Made by a program: the position numbers and the translations under genes
The notes under the pieces: generated by a model
Databases searched by the model: none
Told to the model about the DNA's origin: nothing
Seen by the model: the letters and a program-made list of their open reading frames with translations, nothing else
Assembly (NCBI RefSeq): GCF_900182815.1
Contig: NZ_FXUA01000005.1
Coordinates: 124,001 to 188,000 of the forward strand
Length of the DNA: 64,000 bases
Source: Algoriphagus winogradskyi
Lineage (GTDB): Bacteria; Bacteroidota; Bacteroidia; Cytophagales; Cyclobacteriaceae
Direction: 5' to 3'
Shown here: positions 27,241 to 36,418 of the stretch, piece by piece
Layout of the letters: each line of letters starts with the position of its first letter
How positions within the stretch are numbered: position 1 is the first letter of the stretch

Positions 27241-28946
27241 TGATGAAGACAGGGAAAATTTTGAATAGTTTTTTTGGGACATTAGTGCTATTCCTTTTGC
27301 TCAATAATTCTTCTTTCGCGCAGACTGTACCAGTAGGCACGCCAGTATTGGATGATTATTTAAGAAGAGCGCAACTATTGGGAGATGTGGACTCCGCATC
27401 TTCTTTTATGATCAGACCACTCTATCCCACTGAGGCCTTCGGGATTAAATATGGCTTTGACCTCGATAGCTCTGTCGTTGATTTGGATGTCTCCAAGGTC
27501 AACAAAGTTTTTGGAAAGAATAATCAAGGCAAGTTTTTACTTCTGCCAGCAACTGCTAAGTTTCAGTATAATTCGACATATGCCTTCGGAGTGAATGATG
27601 GCGCTTTTATTCCAAATCGAGGAATTCAAAGTATACTTAGTGTCGGCGCTTATTTAGAATATGGACCATTGAGCCTACAATTTCAACCGGAAATGTTAAT
27701 GGCTCAAAACAAGGATTACAAGGGCTTTCCAATCGAGCATCAAGCAACTGTTTTATTCTATTATGAATATATGAACAGAATAGATATGCCAGAGCGATTT
27801 GGAGAGAATGCCTACAATCGTGCCTATTTAGGTCAGTCTAGTCTTCGCTTTAATTTTGATGAGTATTCAATAGGCATTTCCTCCGAGAATCTTTGGTGGG
27901 GGCCTGGTAGACGAAACTCGCTTTTACTTGGAAATAATGCCCCAGGATTTGTCCACTTCACGGCTAACACCCGAAAACCAGTAAAGACAAAAATTGGATC
28001 ATTTGAAGGGCAGATGATTGGTGGATTCTTGAGATCTTCAGGTTACTTGCCTCCATTGTCTGATTATAGAATTCAGGAAAATCCAGTTTTAATTCCTAAA
28101 CCAGAGGATAATAAGCGTTTCTTGTCAGGAATCGTATTGACTTATCAGCCAAAGTGGGTTCCTGGATTATTTTTGGGCTACGGGTCAACAAATCAAATGT
28201 ACAGAAGTGATATTTCTGATCTAGGAGATATACTTCCGGTATTTAATGGCAGGAAAAAAGCGCAGAATATTGTAGATCCTACTCAAGAAAAGAGACAGCA
28301 ATTTAGCTCAGGGTTTTTCAGATGGCTAAGTCCAGAAGGTCACTTCGAATTCTATGGTGAGTATGGGACCCGGGATAATGATCGCAAAATGAGCGATTTC
28401 ATGATAACTCCTGAATCTGGCAGAGCCTTCACTTTTGGGTTTTCGCACTTGATGAGTTTGAAAAAACCTGGTCATTTTTTCCAGATAAGTTCTGAGATGA
28501 CTCAGACGGGACAAACTATCAGAGAAGATATCAGAGCGCTTAAAACATGGTATATACACGATCATGTTGTAGAAGGCTATACTCAAAATGGTCAGGTGTT
28601 AGGAGCAGGAAATGGTCCTGGCAGTAATGTGATATTCGTTGAGTTTGCTTGGGTTAATAAAATGAATAGAATTGGATTCCAAATGGAGCGAATTGTCTAT
28701 AACAACGACTTTTATTACTACAGATATGAAGCTTCGAAAGACTGGCGAAACAAATATGTGGATCTTGTCCCTTCTTTGATAGGTGACTGGAAGTTTGGTA
28801 GTGTTTTAGTAAATGCCCGACTGCAATATGTCAATACCTTGAATTACAAATGGTATCTGGAAAATAGCCCAGATCAGTATTTTGTGCCTGGTTATGATAG
28901 GAAAAACTTCGTAGGTCAAATCGGAGTTGCTTATCTATTTAGATAG
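27237..28946 (+). CDS. Wzi-like capsule-assembly outer membrane protein
   Basis: A 569-residue outer-membrane beta-barrel of the capsule-assembly Wzi family, which in proteobacteria anchors group 1 capsule to the cell surface. Signal peptide about 1-29 (SSFAQ). Family features are the segment WWGPGRRNSLLLGNNAPGF, FGFSHLMSLKK, and a barrel ending near LFR. Bacteroidota homologues are often annotated as capsule assembly Wzi family proteins. Coupled by ATGA to the lipoprotein upstream. No capsule export genes are in view. Confidence 0.85.
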   Translation: MMMKTGKILNSFFGTLVLFLLLNNSSFAQTVPVGTPVLDDYLRRAQLLGDVDSASSFMIRPLYPTEAFGIKYGFDLDSSVVDLDVSKVNKVFGKNNQGKFLLLPATAKFQYNSTYAFGVNDGAFIPNRGIQSILSVGAYLEYGPLSLQFQPEMLMAQNKDYKGFPIEHQATVLFYYEYMNRIDMPERFGENAYNRAYLGQSSLRFNFDEYSIGISSENLWWGPGRRNSLLLGNNAPGFVHFTANTRKPVKTKIGSFEGQMIGGFLRSSGYLPPLSDYRIQENPVLIPKPEDNKRFLSGIVLTYQPKWVPGLFLGYGSTNQMYRSDISDLGDILPVFNGRKKAQNIVDPTQEKRQQFSSGFFRWLSPEGHFEFYGEYGTRDNDRKMSDFMITPESGRAFTFGFSHLMSLKKPGHFFQISSEMTQTGQTIREDIRALKTWYIHDHVVEGYTQNGQVLGAGNGPGSNVIFVEFAWVNKMNRIGFQMERIVYNNDFYYYRYEASKDWRNKYVDLVPSLIGDWKFGSVLVNARLQYVNTLNYKWYLENSPDQYFVPGYDRKNFVGQIGVAYLFR

Positions 28947-29054
28947 GGTTTTCATTCAAAAGCTATAAAATCTAGCTTGAGGATGGCATCAGAAAGTTTA
29001 ATAATTATCCATGAGGCGAGATTCCATTTCTCATCAAAAAACAATTAAATACAC

Positions 29055-29570
29055 ATGAAAGTAGAGAAGAATAAAGTGGTAGCAGTTTGCTATGATCTCA
29101 AAGTGGATGATGGAGAGACGGGCATGGTTCCGTATGAAACTGTCCCAGAAGACAAGCCATTTTACTTTTTGTTTAATGCCGGTGAAGTTTTTCCAAAGTT
29201 TGAGGATGCCTTGCTAGGGAAGTCGGCTGGAGACACATTCACAGCTGATCTTAGCTTTGAAGAAGCCTATGGGGATTATATGGAGGAGAAAAAAACCATA
29301 ATTCCAAAAGCTAATTTCAAGGAAAAAGGAAAGACAAATAAGAACCTACTGCGCATAGGCAATGTAATTCCTATGCAGGATAATAAGGGTGGACAGATCA
29401 GAGGAGAGATTACGAAGATTGATTATAAAGGTGTCCATATGGATTTCAATCCACCACTAGCAGGATACGATTTGTCTTTTGAAGGTAAAATCATCTCGGT
29501 ACGGGATGCCTTACCGGAAGAACTCGAACATGGACATGCTCATGGTCCAGATGGTCATCATCATCACTAA
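29055..29570 (+). CDS. SlyD-like FKBP-type peptidyl-prolyl isomerase
   Basis: A 171-residue cytoplasmic FKBP-type prolyl isomerase of the SlyD class. It opens with the FKBP strand and MVPYETVPEDKPFYFLFNAGEVFPKFEDALLG, has the insert-in-flap chaperone domain (about 70-120), and ends in a His-rich tail, HGHAHGPDGHHHH, which in SlyD binds nickel and other metals. Such proteins aid folding and metal delivery. There is no signal peptide. A hairpin follows at 29582. Confidence 0.88.
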   Translation: MKVEKNKVVAVCYDLKVDDGETGMVPYETVPEDKPFYFLFNAGEVFPKFEDALLGKSAGDTFTADLSFEEAYGDYMEEKKTIIPKANFKEKGKTNKNLLRIGNVIPMQDNKGGQIRGEITKIDYKGVHMDFNPPLAGYDLSFEGKIISVRDALPEELEHGHAHGPDGHHHH

Positions 29571-29581
29571 CCTAACTTAAT

Positions 29582-29612
29582 CAAATGCCCTGTTCATAGA
29601 ATAGGGCATTTG
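29582..29612 (+). terminator. Terminator-like hairpin after the SlyD-like gene
   Basis: CAAATGCCCT pairs exactly with AGGGCATTTG around an 11-base loop. The T tract is short, so termination strength is uncertain. Confidence 0.65.
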
Positions 29613-29823
29613 TCGTATAGGGAGCTTCAAAAAATGCGAATATTTTTGAAATAACAAACGAACCTAACTCTAATGACAGAGGATGTTATTATCGCTGTGA
29701 TAAAAAAAGCTCTGCTTATTGGGTTCTTCGTAGCATTTATGGCTTAACAAATACTAAAATATTGGAGTAAGGTTTTTTTAACAGATTGTTTGGACGACAG
29801 GGGTGATTGGTCCAACAAGTTTA

Positions 29824-29841
29824 GGCCTCCTTTAGGAGGCC
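29824..29841. terminator. Hairpin next to the transglutaminase-like gene stop
   Basis: GGCCTCC pairs with GGAGGCC around TTTA. The T run lies on the plus-strand side and the minus-strand downstream bases are only weakly U-rich, so it may act as a terminator in either direction. Confidence 0.5.
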
Positions 29842-29845
29842 ATTT

Positions 29846-30664
29846 TTAGTTTGATGCTAGCAAGTTGGCTTGTTCTTCTGCTAATGCTTTGAGGCCTTCA
29901 ATTCTCTCAGAATTGTAAAGTTTCAGTGCCTTATTTAATTGTGTGGAAGCCTTTTCAAAGCGTTGATCATTGAAATATGAGATCGCATCATTATAATATT
30001 GCAGTCCGGCTAATTCAGTCAAATTGACTTTTCTAAAAATTGCATTATCAGAAAGATCTGCTTTCGGAGCTCCTAGTCTCTGGTTAAGAGACTTGAGCTG
30101 GGTTGAATCATCAGCTTTATACCCTTCTAAATAAGCAATAACCTCCGTTGGAGCTGTAATCATCCCACCGATGGGCAATGTACTTTCCAAAATAATATCT
30201 TTCCCCTCGTGATTCACTACTATAAACACATGATAATCCGTTTCCACAACTTTGTAAACAAACCCATATCTTTCTAAGAGAAGGGCCAAAGCAGCAGAAG
30301 CGCTTACGCAATCATATTTTCCTTCTTCCAACATATCATTGAAAGTGGAATGTTGTTCGTAGGTTTTGAATAGCTGCTGATGAGATTTTTCAAAAATACT
30401 GCGGAGTACACTTAGGTGTGTGCCTTTTTTATTGAATTTTTTGTCCAGTTCAGATACCAGGCCATCCCACTTTTCGTCTGAAAGGGATCTCTCAGCTTGA
30501 ACAGCTCTAAAAAGTAAATAGGGATTCTTTTGGCCTGCCTCCCATAACTCCTTCTCTGAATCGCTTTCAAAGCGTAAACCCTCAATTATTCCAATAGCAT
30601 CTTGAGCCATGGCAAAAATGCCAATTGCAGATATTAGAATAAATGTGAGTAAAACTTTTTTCAC
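29846..30664 (-). CDS. Transglutaminase-like exported protein
   Basis: A 272-residue protein from a GTG start at 30664, which gives a classic MKK-type signal peptide (VKKVLLTFILISAIGIFAMAQ counted as Met at position 1). A longer TTG start at 30700 would put 12 extra residues ahead of the signal and is less likely. The core holds a Cys-His pair in a transglutaminase-like context: YDCVSASAALALLLE (Cys119) and DYHVFIVV (His145). Members may be cysteine proteases or inactive. The C-terminal part has helical repeats (YYNDAISYFNDQRFEKAS), TPR-like. Substrate unknown. Confidence 0.72.
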   Translation of the reverse strand: MKKVLLTFILISAIGIFAMAQDAIGIIEGLRFESDSEKELWEAGQKNPYLLFRAVQAERSLSDEKWDGLVSELDKKFNKKGTHLSVLRSIFEKSHQQLFKTYEQHSTFNDMLEEGKYDCVSASAALALLLERYGFVYKVVETDYHVFIVVNHEGKDIILESTLPIGGMITAPTEVIAYLEGYKADDSTQLKSLNQRLGAPKADLSDNAIFRKVNLTELAGLQYYNDAISYFNDQRFEKASTQLNKALKLYNSERIEGLKALAEEQANLLASN

Positions 30665-30916
30665 CTGGGATGAAGCTAATGTTACTATTGTTACGGTCAA
30701 TGTTAGGTAAAGTTAACAATTTGGTAATATTAAAACATATAACTATCCAAAACTTAACATTGGAGTAATTTTAGGGGTAAGTCTTCAGCCTCAGTTACAG
30801 CAGCCGAAACAATATTTTGTGGTAGCTAATTAAAACTAGATGGCTTGTGCCTATAGTAAATTCACTTGAACCGGAATGAAGGCTACTTAATATCGCACAA
30901 TGCGGCTTAATCCTAC

Positions 30917-31390
30917 CTATTCGTGATGATAGGGTTCATTTCGCAGGATTGTAAACCCACGATACAATTGTTCGATAAAAAATGGACGGATCATTTGATG
31001 TGAAAAAGTCATCTTAGAAATGGAAAGTTTACCGTTGGCTCGGTTATAAACTGCTTCAGAAAATCCATAAGGGCCACCTATTACAAAAATCAATTGCTTC
31101 AGTCCACTATTCATTTTCTTTTGAAGAAACTCAGCGAAATCCATAGAGCTGTAGCTTTTGCCGCGCTCGTCCAATAGAATTACCTCGTCTGCGGGTATGA
31201 TATTTTTCAGAATTAATTCGCCTTCTTTTTCCTTCTGGAGGCTTTCAGAAAGAGATTTACTGTTTTTAAGGTCAGGAATCACTTCAAATTCAAACTTGAT
31301 ATAAAAATTCAGACGCTTACTATACTCCTCGATCAAAGAGATGATTGCTTTGTTGTCAGTTTTGCCTATTGCGATAAGTTTTATTTGCAT
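30917..31390 (-). CDS. rlmH: 23S rRNA pseudouridine(1915)-N3-methyltransferase
   Basis: RlmH methylates pseudouridine 1915 in helix 69 of 23S rRNA using S-adenosylmethionine. The SPOUT-type fold is shown by LIFVIGGPYGFSEAVYNRANGKLSISKMTFSHQ and the C-terminal RPFFIEQLYRGFTILRNEPYHHE, which is almost universal in RlmH. Starting at the ATG at 31390 gives 157 residues, the usual length; a TTG two codons upstream also exists. Monocistronic. Confidence 0.96.
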   Translation of the reverse strand: MQIKLIAIGKTDNKAIISLIEEYSKRLNFYIKFEFEVIPDLKNSKSLSESLQKEKEGELILKNIIPADEVILLDERGKSYSSMDFAEFLQKKMNSGLKQLIFVIGGPYGFSEAVYNRANGKLSISKMTFSHQMIRPFFIEQLYRGFTILRNEPYHHE

Positions 31391-31578
31391 TCCCAAATAT
31401 GTGGAATTTCTATTTATGGTCCATTTGTGTAGCTGAAAGGTCTAAAATTGGGGTGTTTGATACTTATATGTTTTTATATTTCTTCATGAAACATAATTCT
31501 TAAAAAACTGAAAAACAATTGATTATAAGTAGTGTTATAGGGGTATTAAACCAATTTTAAAATTAACACTTAACAACA

Positions 31579-32085
31579 ATGAAAAAATTAGGAATAGTAG
31601 TGATGCTAACAATGCTAGTAATAGCATCATCTTTTGCACCAAAAAGGAATGCTGTCCATGAGACAAAAATTGAAGCAGATATTGTTGATTTAGCAATTTC
31701 TCAGGATTTCTTGAGTACGCTAGTAGCAGCTGTGAAAGCCGGTGATTTAGTGGATGTATTGAAAGGAGATGGTCCGTTTACAGTTTTTGCTCCAACAAAT
31801 GATGCTTTTGCAAAGCTTCCTGCTGGTACAGTCGAAAACTTGTTAAAGCCAGAGAATAAAGCGCAATTGGTTAAAATCCTAACCTACCATGTAGTACCTG
31901 GAAAAGTGATGTCTAAAGACTTGTCAAATGGTCAAATGGCAAAAACTGTACAGGGTAGCTCTGTGAAAGTTACAATTATGGATGGTAAAGTGATGATTGA
32001 TAAAGCAACTGTAACAGCGGCTGATATCGAAGCGGACAATGGAGTAGTACATGTGATCGATACGGTTATCATGCCATCTATGTAA
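31579..32085 (+). CDS. Fasciclin-domain exported protein
   Basis: A 168-residue protein with a signal peptide (about 1-18) and one fasciclin (FAS1) domain, recognised by the H1 and H2 boxes: [14 protein letters not shown] and [11 protein letters not shown], and the end [15 protein letters not shown]1 domains mediate adhesion or ligand binding. The protein is just one domain and has no lipobox or sorting signal, so it is likely secreted or periplasmic. It is monocistronic and closed by a terminator. Confidence 0.93.
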   Translation: MKKLGIVVMLTMLVIASSFAPKRNAVHETKIEADIVDLAISQDFLSTLVAAVKAGDLVDVLKGDGPFTVFAPTNDAFAKLPAGTVENLLKPENKAQLVKILTYHVVPGKVMSKDLSNGQMAKTVQGSSVKVTIMDGKVMIDKATVTAADIEADNGVVHVIDTVIMPSM

Positions 32086-32112
32086 CAGGTGATTATTTTA
32101 ATCCCCAAGAAG

Positions 32113-32137
32113 CCTATCCATTTGGATAGGTTTTTTT
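32113..32137 (+). terminator. Terminator after the fasciclin gene
   Basis: CCTATCC pairs with GGATAGG around ATTT, followed by seven T. Confidence 0.9.
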
Positions 32138-32234
32138 GTTGAGGAAATTCCTAAATGTTGCATTGCAGATTGCATGGATCGGTAATTATTCCGCTGCCTC
32201 TACATTAGTAAATTGAATGGCTAGCGTGTAAAAT

Positions 32235-32265
32235 GAAAAAGCCTCCCAATTTGGGAGGCTTTTTC
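32235..32265. terminator. Bidirectional terminator before the YcxB-like gene stop
   Basis: GAAAAAGCCTCCC pairs with GGGAGGCTTTTTC around a five-base loop. A and T tracts on both sides make it work in both directions. Confidence 0.88.
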
Positions 32266-32282
32266 TATGAGTTGGGGTGATC

Positions 32283-32756
32283 TTATTTGATCAGTTCTTT
32301 ACGCTTCAGGATTGTTTCCATAAATTTTCGCTCATTGTCTGAGTTAAAAATTCGAAAAGGCAGATGAATGAATTGCGCTTTGGACATGTAAAGGACGAAA
32401 GCATCTTTTCTGACTTCAGCATTTTTGATCATATTCCATTGAACGGGCATGCCTTGCTTAGTATTGATTTTCATCAGAATCTGACGGCTATCTATTTCGT
32501 ATGCCATCTTATCAAATATTACTTTATTTTGCTCCATCTGGGTTACTCCAGTGAATTGAATCGCCCAAAACAGTACATAAAGGCCATATGCGATCAATGC
32601 TCCGATGATCCACCAGATCGAAGGGATCCAAAAATAACCGCACATAATCACTAATGCTATTGGAATAACCCACCATTGTTCCTTCAAAACATTAACCAAA
32701 GCCATTTTGATATAGGTGCCAGTAGGGAGCTGATATTTTTTTGTTTTTACTATCAT
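32283..32756 (-). CDS. YcxB-like membrane protein
   Basis: A 157-residue protein with two N-terminal transmembrane helices (about 24-66: WWVIPIALVIMCGYF and WWIIGALIAYGLYVLFW) followed by a soluble beta-rich domain that resembles YcxB-like proteins (GVTQMEQNKVIFD, MPVQWNMIKNAEVRKDAFVLY). The family has no known reaction. The ATG at 32756 is preferred to a GTG one codon upstream. Monocistronic. Confidence 0.68.
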   Translation of the reverse strand: MIVKTKKYQLPTGTYIKMALVNVLKEQWWVIPIALVIMCGYFWIPSIWWIIGALIAYGLYVLFWAIQFTGVTQMEQNKVIFDKMAYEIDSRQILMKINTKQGMPVQWNMIKNAEVRKDAFVLYMSKAQFIHLPFRIFNSDNERKFMETILKRKELIK

Positions 32757-32906
32757 CACTTTTCTTTTTCAGAGCGCAAATATCCACCTATCCAAGGGAA
32801 TTAGCAAGTCCGCTTAAATCATAAAAAATATCTTTATGCGAAAACAAATCGGCACTACCATTGATTTAAATCTTGTATTCAAGTATATTATCTGAAACTT
32901 TTAGCG

Positions 32907-33134
32907 ATGAGCAGTCTTGTAATCGATTTGATCCTTTGTGGTTTGGCTTATGTCATTTTGATATATGTCATGGCGACTATGACTAAAAAATCTTTAAAAA
33001 AGGGTGGTAGGAGTGAAGATGATGGAGATGGCGGAGTCGAGGATTTCACACCACCTAAGATAGATTTACCTCCTGGGGTTCAGTGGCCTAGTGATTCCCC
33101 GAAATCAAGAATTCCTGAACCAGTGGAATATTAA
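32907..33134 (+). CDS. Small single-pass membrane protein
   Basis: A 75-residue protein with one N-terminal transmembrane helix (about 4-24), a short basic segment (TKKSLKK), then a Gly/Asp-rich and Pro-rich soluble tail (PPKIDLPPGVQWPSD). I do not recognise the family. Its stop interlocks by four bases with the convergent fur-like gene. The codon use and length of the open frame make it a likely real gene, though small. Confidence 0.55.
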   Translation: MSSLVIDLILCGLAYVILIYVMATMTKKSLKKGGRSEDDGDGGVEDFTPPKIDLPPGVQWPSDSPKSRIPEPVEY

Positions 33135-33538
33135 TGACACTTGTTGCATACACCTTGAACCAATAAACTCATATCCTTCTTTTTAAAGCCTGCAGGTAGC
33201 TTGATACTCGGCAGGGAAATAGATTCCAGGCAGGTAGTTTCTCCACAAATTTCACATTTGAAATGGACGTGTTCGTGGTTATGATCTTCCTCTTCGTGGG
33301 AGCATAGCGCATATTTGGTAGCACCACTGTCATCAAGAACTTTATGCACTACGTCTTTGTCTACAAACGTTTTTAAAGTCCGATAGATCGTCACACGGTC
33401 AAACTGGCTATCCAATGATTCTTCTAAATCAGAATGGGCTAACGCGACTTGTTTGTCCAAGAACTCGCGGATTATTTCCTGCCGACAATCTGTTATGCGT
33501 AGTTTATGACTCTGAAGTATGGAAAGAGGTGAGGACAT
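33131..33538 (-). CDS. Fur-family metalloregulator
   Basis: A 135-residue repressor of the Fur/Zur/PerR family, which binds DNA when loaded with Fe, Zn or Mn. The winged-helix part has HSDLEESLDSQFDRVTIYRTL, and the dimerisation domain has the His cluster EEDHNHEHVHFKCEICG plus the paired CxxC motifs CEIC and CNKC that carry the structural zinc. Which metal it senses is unclear; Zur is as likely as Fur. It is monocistronic. Confidence 0.9.
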   Translation of the reverse strand: MSSPLSILQSHKLRITDCRQEIIREFLDKQVALAHSDLEESLDSQFDRVTIYRTLKTFVDKDVVHKVLDDSGATKYALCSHEEEDHNHEHVHFKCEICGETTCLESISLPSIKLPAGFKKKDMSLLVQGVCNKCH

Positions 33539-33590
33539 GTTGATTCGTTTGAAACAAAATTAATCAAAAAATCATATCAAATGTTGAAAA

Positions 33591-33620
33591 TCCCGCAACG
33601 GCGCACTGAGGCAAAGTTTT
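33591..33620. repeat. Degenerate GC-rich intergenic repeat, copy B
   Basis: Shares the TCCCGC...GGCGC...GCAAAGTT pattern of 17021-17049 with several substitutions between. It lies in the spacer between the fur-like gene and the metalloprotease terminator. It is probably a relic of a dispersed element rather than functional. Confidence 0.4.
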
Positions 33621-33728
33621 TAAAAATTGGAATTAGTTCGCTAATTATTGCGAGTCAAATCCCAAGTTCTAGAGGGCGGTAAAAGCTGAGCCTTCGTAAG
33701 TAGTGAGATAGCGGTAGAAGTTTTAATA

Positions 33729-33761
33729 AAAAAAAATGGGCACCAAAACTGGCGCCCATTT
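33729..33761 (-). terminator. Terminator after the metalloprotease gene
   Basis: AAATGGGC pairs with GCCCATTT; a further imperfect extension ACC/GGC is seen inside, and the A run at 33728-33736 gives a U tract on the minus strand. Confidence 0.8.
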
Positions 33762-33785
33762 AACTTTATTGCTTCTTCTTAAACC

Positions 33786-36311
33786 TTACTTCGGGTCAAG
33801 AATAGTATTTACTCTTTCTAAGGCATCTTCAAGATGCAGCTTAGACATTCTGTCAGAAGTTCTGGCAATCGCGGATCTGATATCTCTCTGTAGGATTTTC
33901 AATTCTCCTCTTGCCATCGGTCTGATGTCAGATTGAGATGCATTGATCTGTGGACCAACAAATCTTCTGAATGAAGCTGGTACGGTAGGGCCGTCGGTAG
34001 TCATCAGATACTCCAAGCGCTCAATATAAGCTCTCTGTAGTGCTCTTCTGTGCACGTCGATTGTTTTTCCTGAAGATAACTCGGTCCAGATGCCTTTTCT
34101 CAGGTCATCAAATAGCTCAGTCATCTTATACGCTTCATTACCATTCAATGCCTCGTTTTCGATCACACGACCAAGTCTACCAAGGTCAAGTACTGAATTC
34201 AACGTACCAGCCTGTACTCCACGGATTCTTTCCAATGCTCCAAAATCTTCTGTCCTTGCAAAGATGTCATCCTGCATCATCCATTCTGGAGTGGTAAAAA
34301 GCTCTTTGTTCAAGAAAGCAACAGCTGACTTCTGAATTTCTTTTGAAGTGTGTGTATATACTGGCAGGTCCTGTCCAACGGCTCTGTAAACTTCAGATAC
34401 ACCACCAATGTTGGTTTTCACATGACCCATATATCTGTTGAATTGAGTGATCACTTGACCATACATTTCTTCCAGATCATCGAAATCTTTGTAAGGCTTA
34501 TTTGGCTCTGAAGTCCAATCCATAAGGTTTGGCATGATTCTCTTCAGGTTGGCAATGCCGTATTCAGAAGCTTTCATAGAGTTGTCACCCAAATCTTCAC
34601 TTTGTGCAGTTGGATCATAGCTATTTCCCTGACGTCCATATCTGTAAATAGGATCACCTTGTTTCTCCAGGATCCATTTATCCAGTGTCGCTAATTCATC
34701 TTCAGGCGTAGCAGCATCAGGAATAGGTCTATACCCCCAAGCCACTGCATATTTATCATAAGGTCCAACGTTTGGCATTAAGCTTACACCTTTGTCACCT
34801 GGCTGTGCGATGTAGTTAAATCTCGCATAGTCCATGATTGATGGTGCGGTTCCCATTTCCTTTGTAAATGCAGCATCTCTTAGCTTCTCTACTGGATATG
34901 CATGAGAAGAGGCAAAGTTGTGAGGAAGACCAAGGGTATGCCCTACTTCGTGAGAAGAAACAAACTGAACCAATCTGCCCATTACTTCATCCTTAAATTG
35001 TACGCTCTGTGCATCAGGATTGATTGCTGCTGTTTGGATGAAGAACCAGTTTCTTAATAGGTTCATCACGTTGTGATACCATCCGATATCAGATTCTAAG
35101 ATTTCACCTGATCTTGGATCAGACACGTGTGGTCCATAAGCATTCTGGATATCTGAAGCGAAATATCTGATAACAGAATATCTCGCATCTTCTGGGCTCC
35201 AATCAGGATCTTCTTCTTTTGTTGGTGCTAATTTGGCCACAATTGCATTTTTGAAACCTGCAGCTTCAAAAGCGACTTGCCAATCATTCACACCGGCAAT
35301 TAAGTATGGGATCCACTGCTTAGGAGTAGCAGGATCGATGTAATAAACAATTTGCTTTTTAGGCTCTACTAATTCTCCGGCTTTAAATTTAGCCATATCC
35401 TCATCCTTTACTTCAAGTCTCCATCTGTCAAGGAAAGTACGGCTTTCAGCTTTTTGAGCATCAGCTCCATAATCGACGATAGAACGGCTAAACCATCCTA
35501 CACGCTGATCTCCCAATCGCTGCTTCATCGGTTCTTTTGGTAGAAGAAGCATAGAAGAGTTCATCTCCAATGTGATAGAACCTGTAGAGCTGTTTGAAGG
35601 TGGGTCATTAGCAAGGTAAGTCATTACATACCTCGCTTCAATATTGATAGGATAGGTATGGATGTGTGCAATGTACGATCTATCTGTATCTAGTCGAGAG
35701 ACTTTATATTGTGTACGCTCGCCTTTAGGTAAGCCTAATGCTTGCACATCTTTTGACCAAAGATCAGTAGCATCGATTACGATTCCAGTACTGTCTGTTC
35801 CAAGAGATTTGATAGCAAACTTCTGCAGGATTGGCTCCAGGTTAGAATTCTTAACAGCCATCGCGATAGGAAGTGAATCGGCTGCATAATTGTTCACAGA
35901 AATAACCTTTAGATGAATATCGTTGTTGTACTTTTCCCAACGAAGCATGAGCGTATTGGTGCGCTCTCCGCCATATCCAATTCCATTTGCGGTTTTGGCA
36001 ATGGTAGTGACCATCAACATGTCTCTTCCGAGTAAAGAATCAGGGATTTCGTAGAAGTATTTGTCCTCAATCTGATGAACCTTAAAAAGACCATCCTTAG
36101 ATTTGGCCTTCGCAGTAATTACCTCCTTATAAGGTTTTGGATCTGAATCATTACCTTTTGGTTTAGCCGGGGTTGCTGGTGCAGCTGTTTCTTTCTTAGC
36201 ATCCTTTTTCTTCTTTTTCTGAGCAAAAGTATCCGTAGAATAAAACATCACACCCATTACACCAAGGATTAATGGTAATCTCCTGAGTAATTTGGGTATC
36301 TTATTTCTCAT
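33786..36311 (-). CDS. Metzincin-like zinc metalloprotease (DUF5117/DUF5118 type)
   Basis: An 841-residue exported zinc protease. Signal peptide about 1-30, followed by a Lys-rich linker. The metzincin zinc motif is HEVGHTLGLPH at 454-464 (HExxHxxGxxH), and the Met-turn SIMDY at 491-495 places Met493 below the site. The N-terminal part has the DUF5118/DUF5117-type strands (RTNTLMLRWEKYNNDIHLKVIS, and later NSSMLLLPKEPMKQR), and a long C-terminal DUF4953-like region follows. Such proteins are widespread in Bacteroidota and uncharacterised. Monocistronic. Confidence 0.9.
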   Translation of the reverse strand: MRNKIPKLLRRLPLILGVMGVMFYSTDTFAQKKKKKDAKKETAAPATPAKPKGNDSDPKPYKEVITAKAKSKDGLFKVHQIEDKYFYEIPDSLLGRDMLMVTTIAKTANGIGYGGERTNTLMLRWEKYNNDIHLKVISVNNYAADSLPIAMAVKNSNLEPILQKFAIKSLGTDSTGIVIDATDLWSKDVQALGLPKGERTQYKVSRLDTDRSYIAHIHTYPINIEARYVMTYLANDPPSNSSTGSITLEMNSSMLLLPKEPMKQRLGDQRVGWFSRSIVDYGADAQKAESRTFLDRWRLEVKDEDMAKFKAGELVEPKKQIVYYIDPATPKQWIPYLIAGVNDWQVAFEAAGFKNAIVAKLAPTKEEDPDWSPEDARYSVIRYFASDIQNAYGPHVSDPRSGEILESDIGWYHNVMNLLRNWFFIQTAAINPDAQSVQFKDEVMGRLVQFVSSHEVGHTLGLPHNFASSHAYPVEKLRDAAFTKEMGTAPSIMDYARFNYIAQPGDKGVSLMPNVGPYDKYAVAWGYRPIPDAATPEDELATLDKWILEKQGDPIYRYGRQGNSYDPTAQSEDLGDNSMKASEYGIANLKRIMPNLMDWTSEPNKPYKDFDDLEEMYGQVITQFNRYMGHVKTNIGGVSEVYRAVGQDLPVYTHTSKEIQKSAVAFLNKELFTTPEWMMQDDIFARTEDFGALERIRGVQAGTLNSVLDLGRLGRVIENEALNGNEAYKMTELFDDLRKGIWTELSSGKTIDVHRRALQRAYIERLEYLMTTDGPTVPASFRRFVGPQINASQSDIRPMARGELKILQRDIRSAIARTSDRMSKLHLEDALERVNTILDPK

Positions 36312-36418
36312 AGTTATTATTTGGTTAAGTATTTTCTAAACCGTGAATTTCTTGAAAGGATCAGTACCTAGTACTCATTTTTGATGAACGGTTTATATGT
36401 AAAATTAAAGGCAGAACT

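Noticed and set aside
25337..28946. A complete capsule biosynthesis locus
   Set aside because: Only WecB and a Wzi-like barrel are present; no polymerase, flippase, glycosyltransferase or Wza/Wzc export genes were seen.
29673..29747. A 24-residue hydrophobic frame (MTEDVIIAVIKKALLIGF...) between the SlyD-like and transglutaminase-like genes
   Set aside because: Too short, with no operon context; the hydrophobic composition is also easily produced by AT-rich DNA. Listed only as a possible small membrane peptide.
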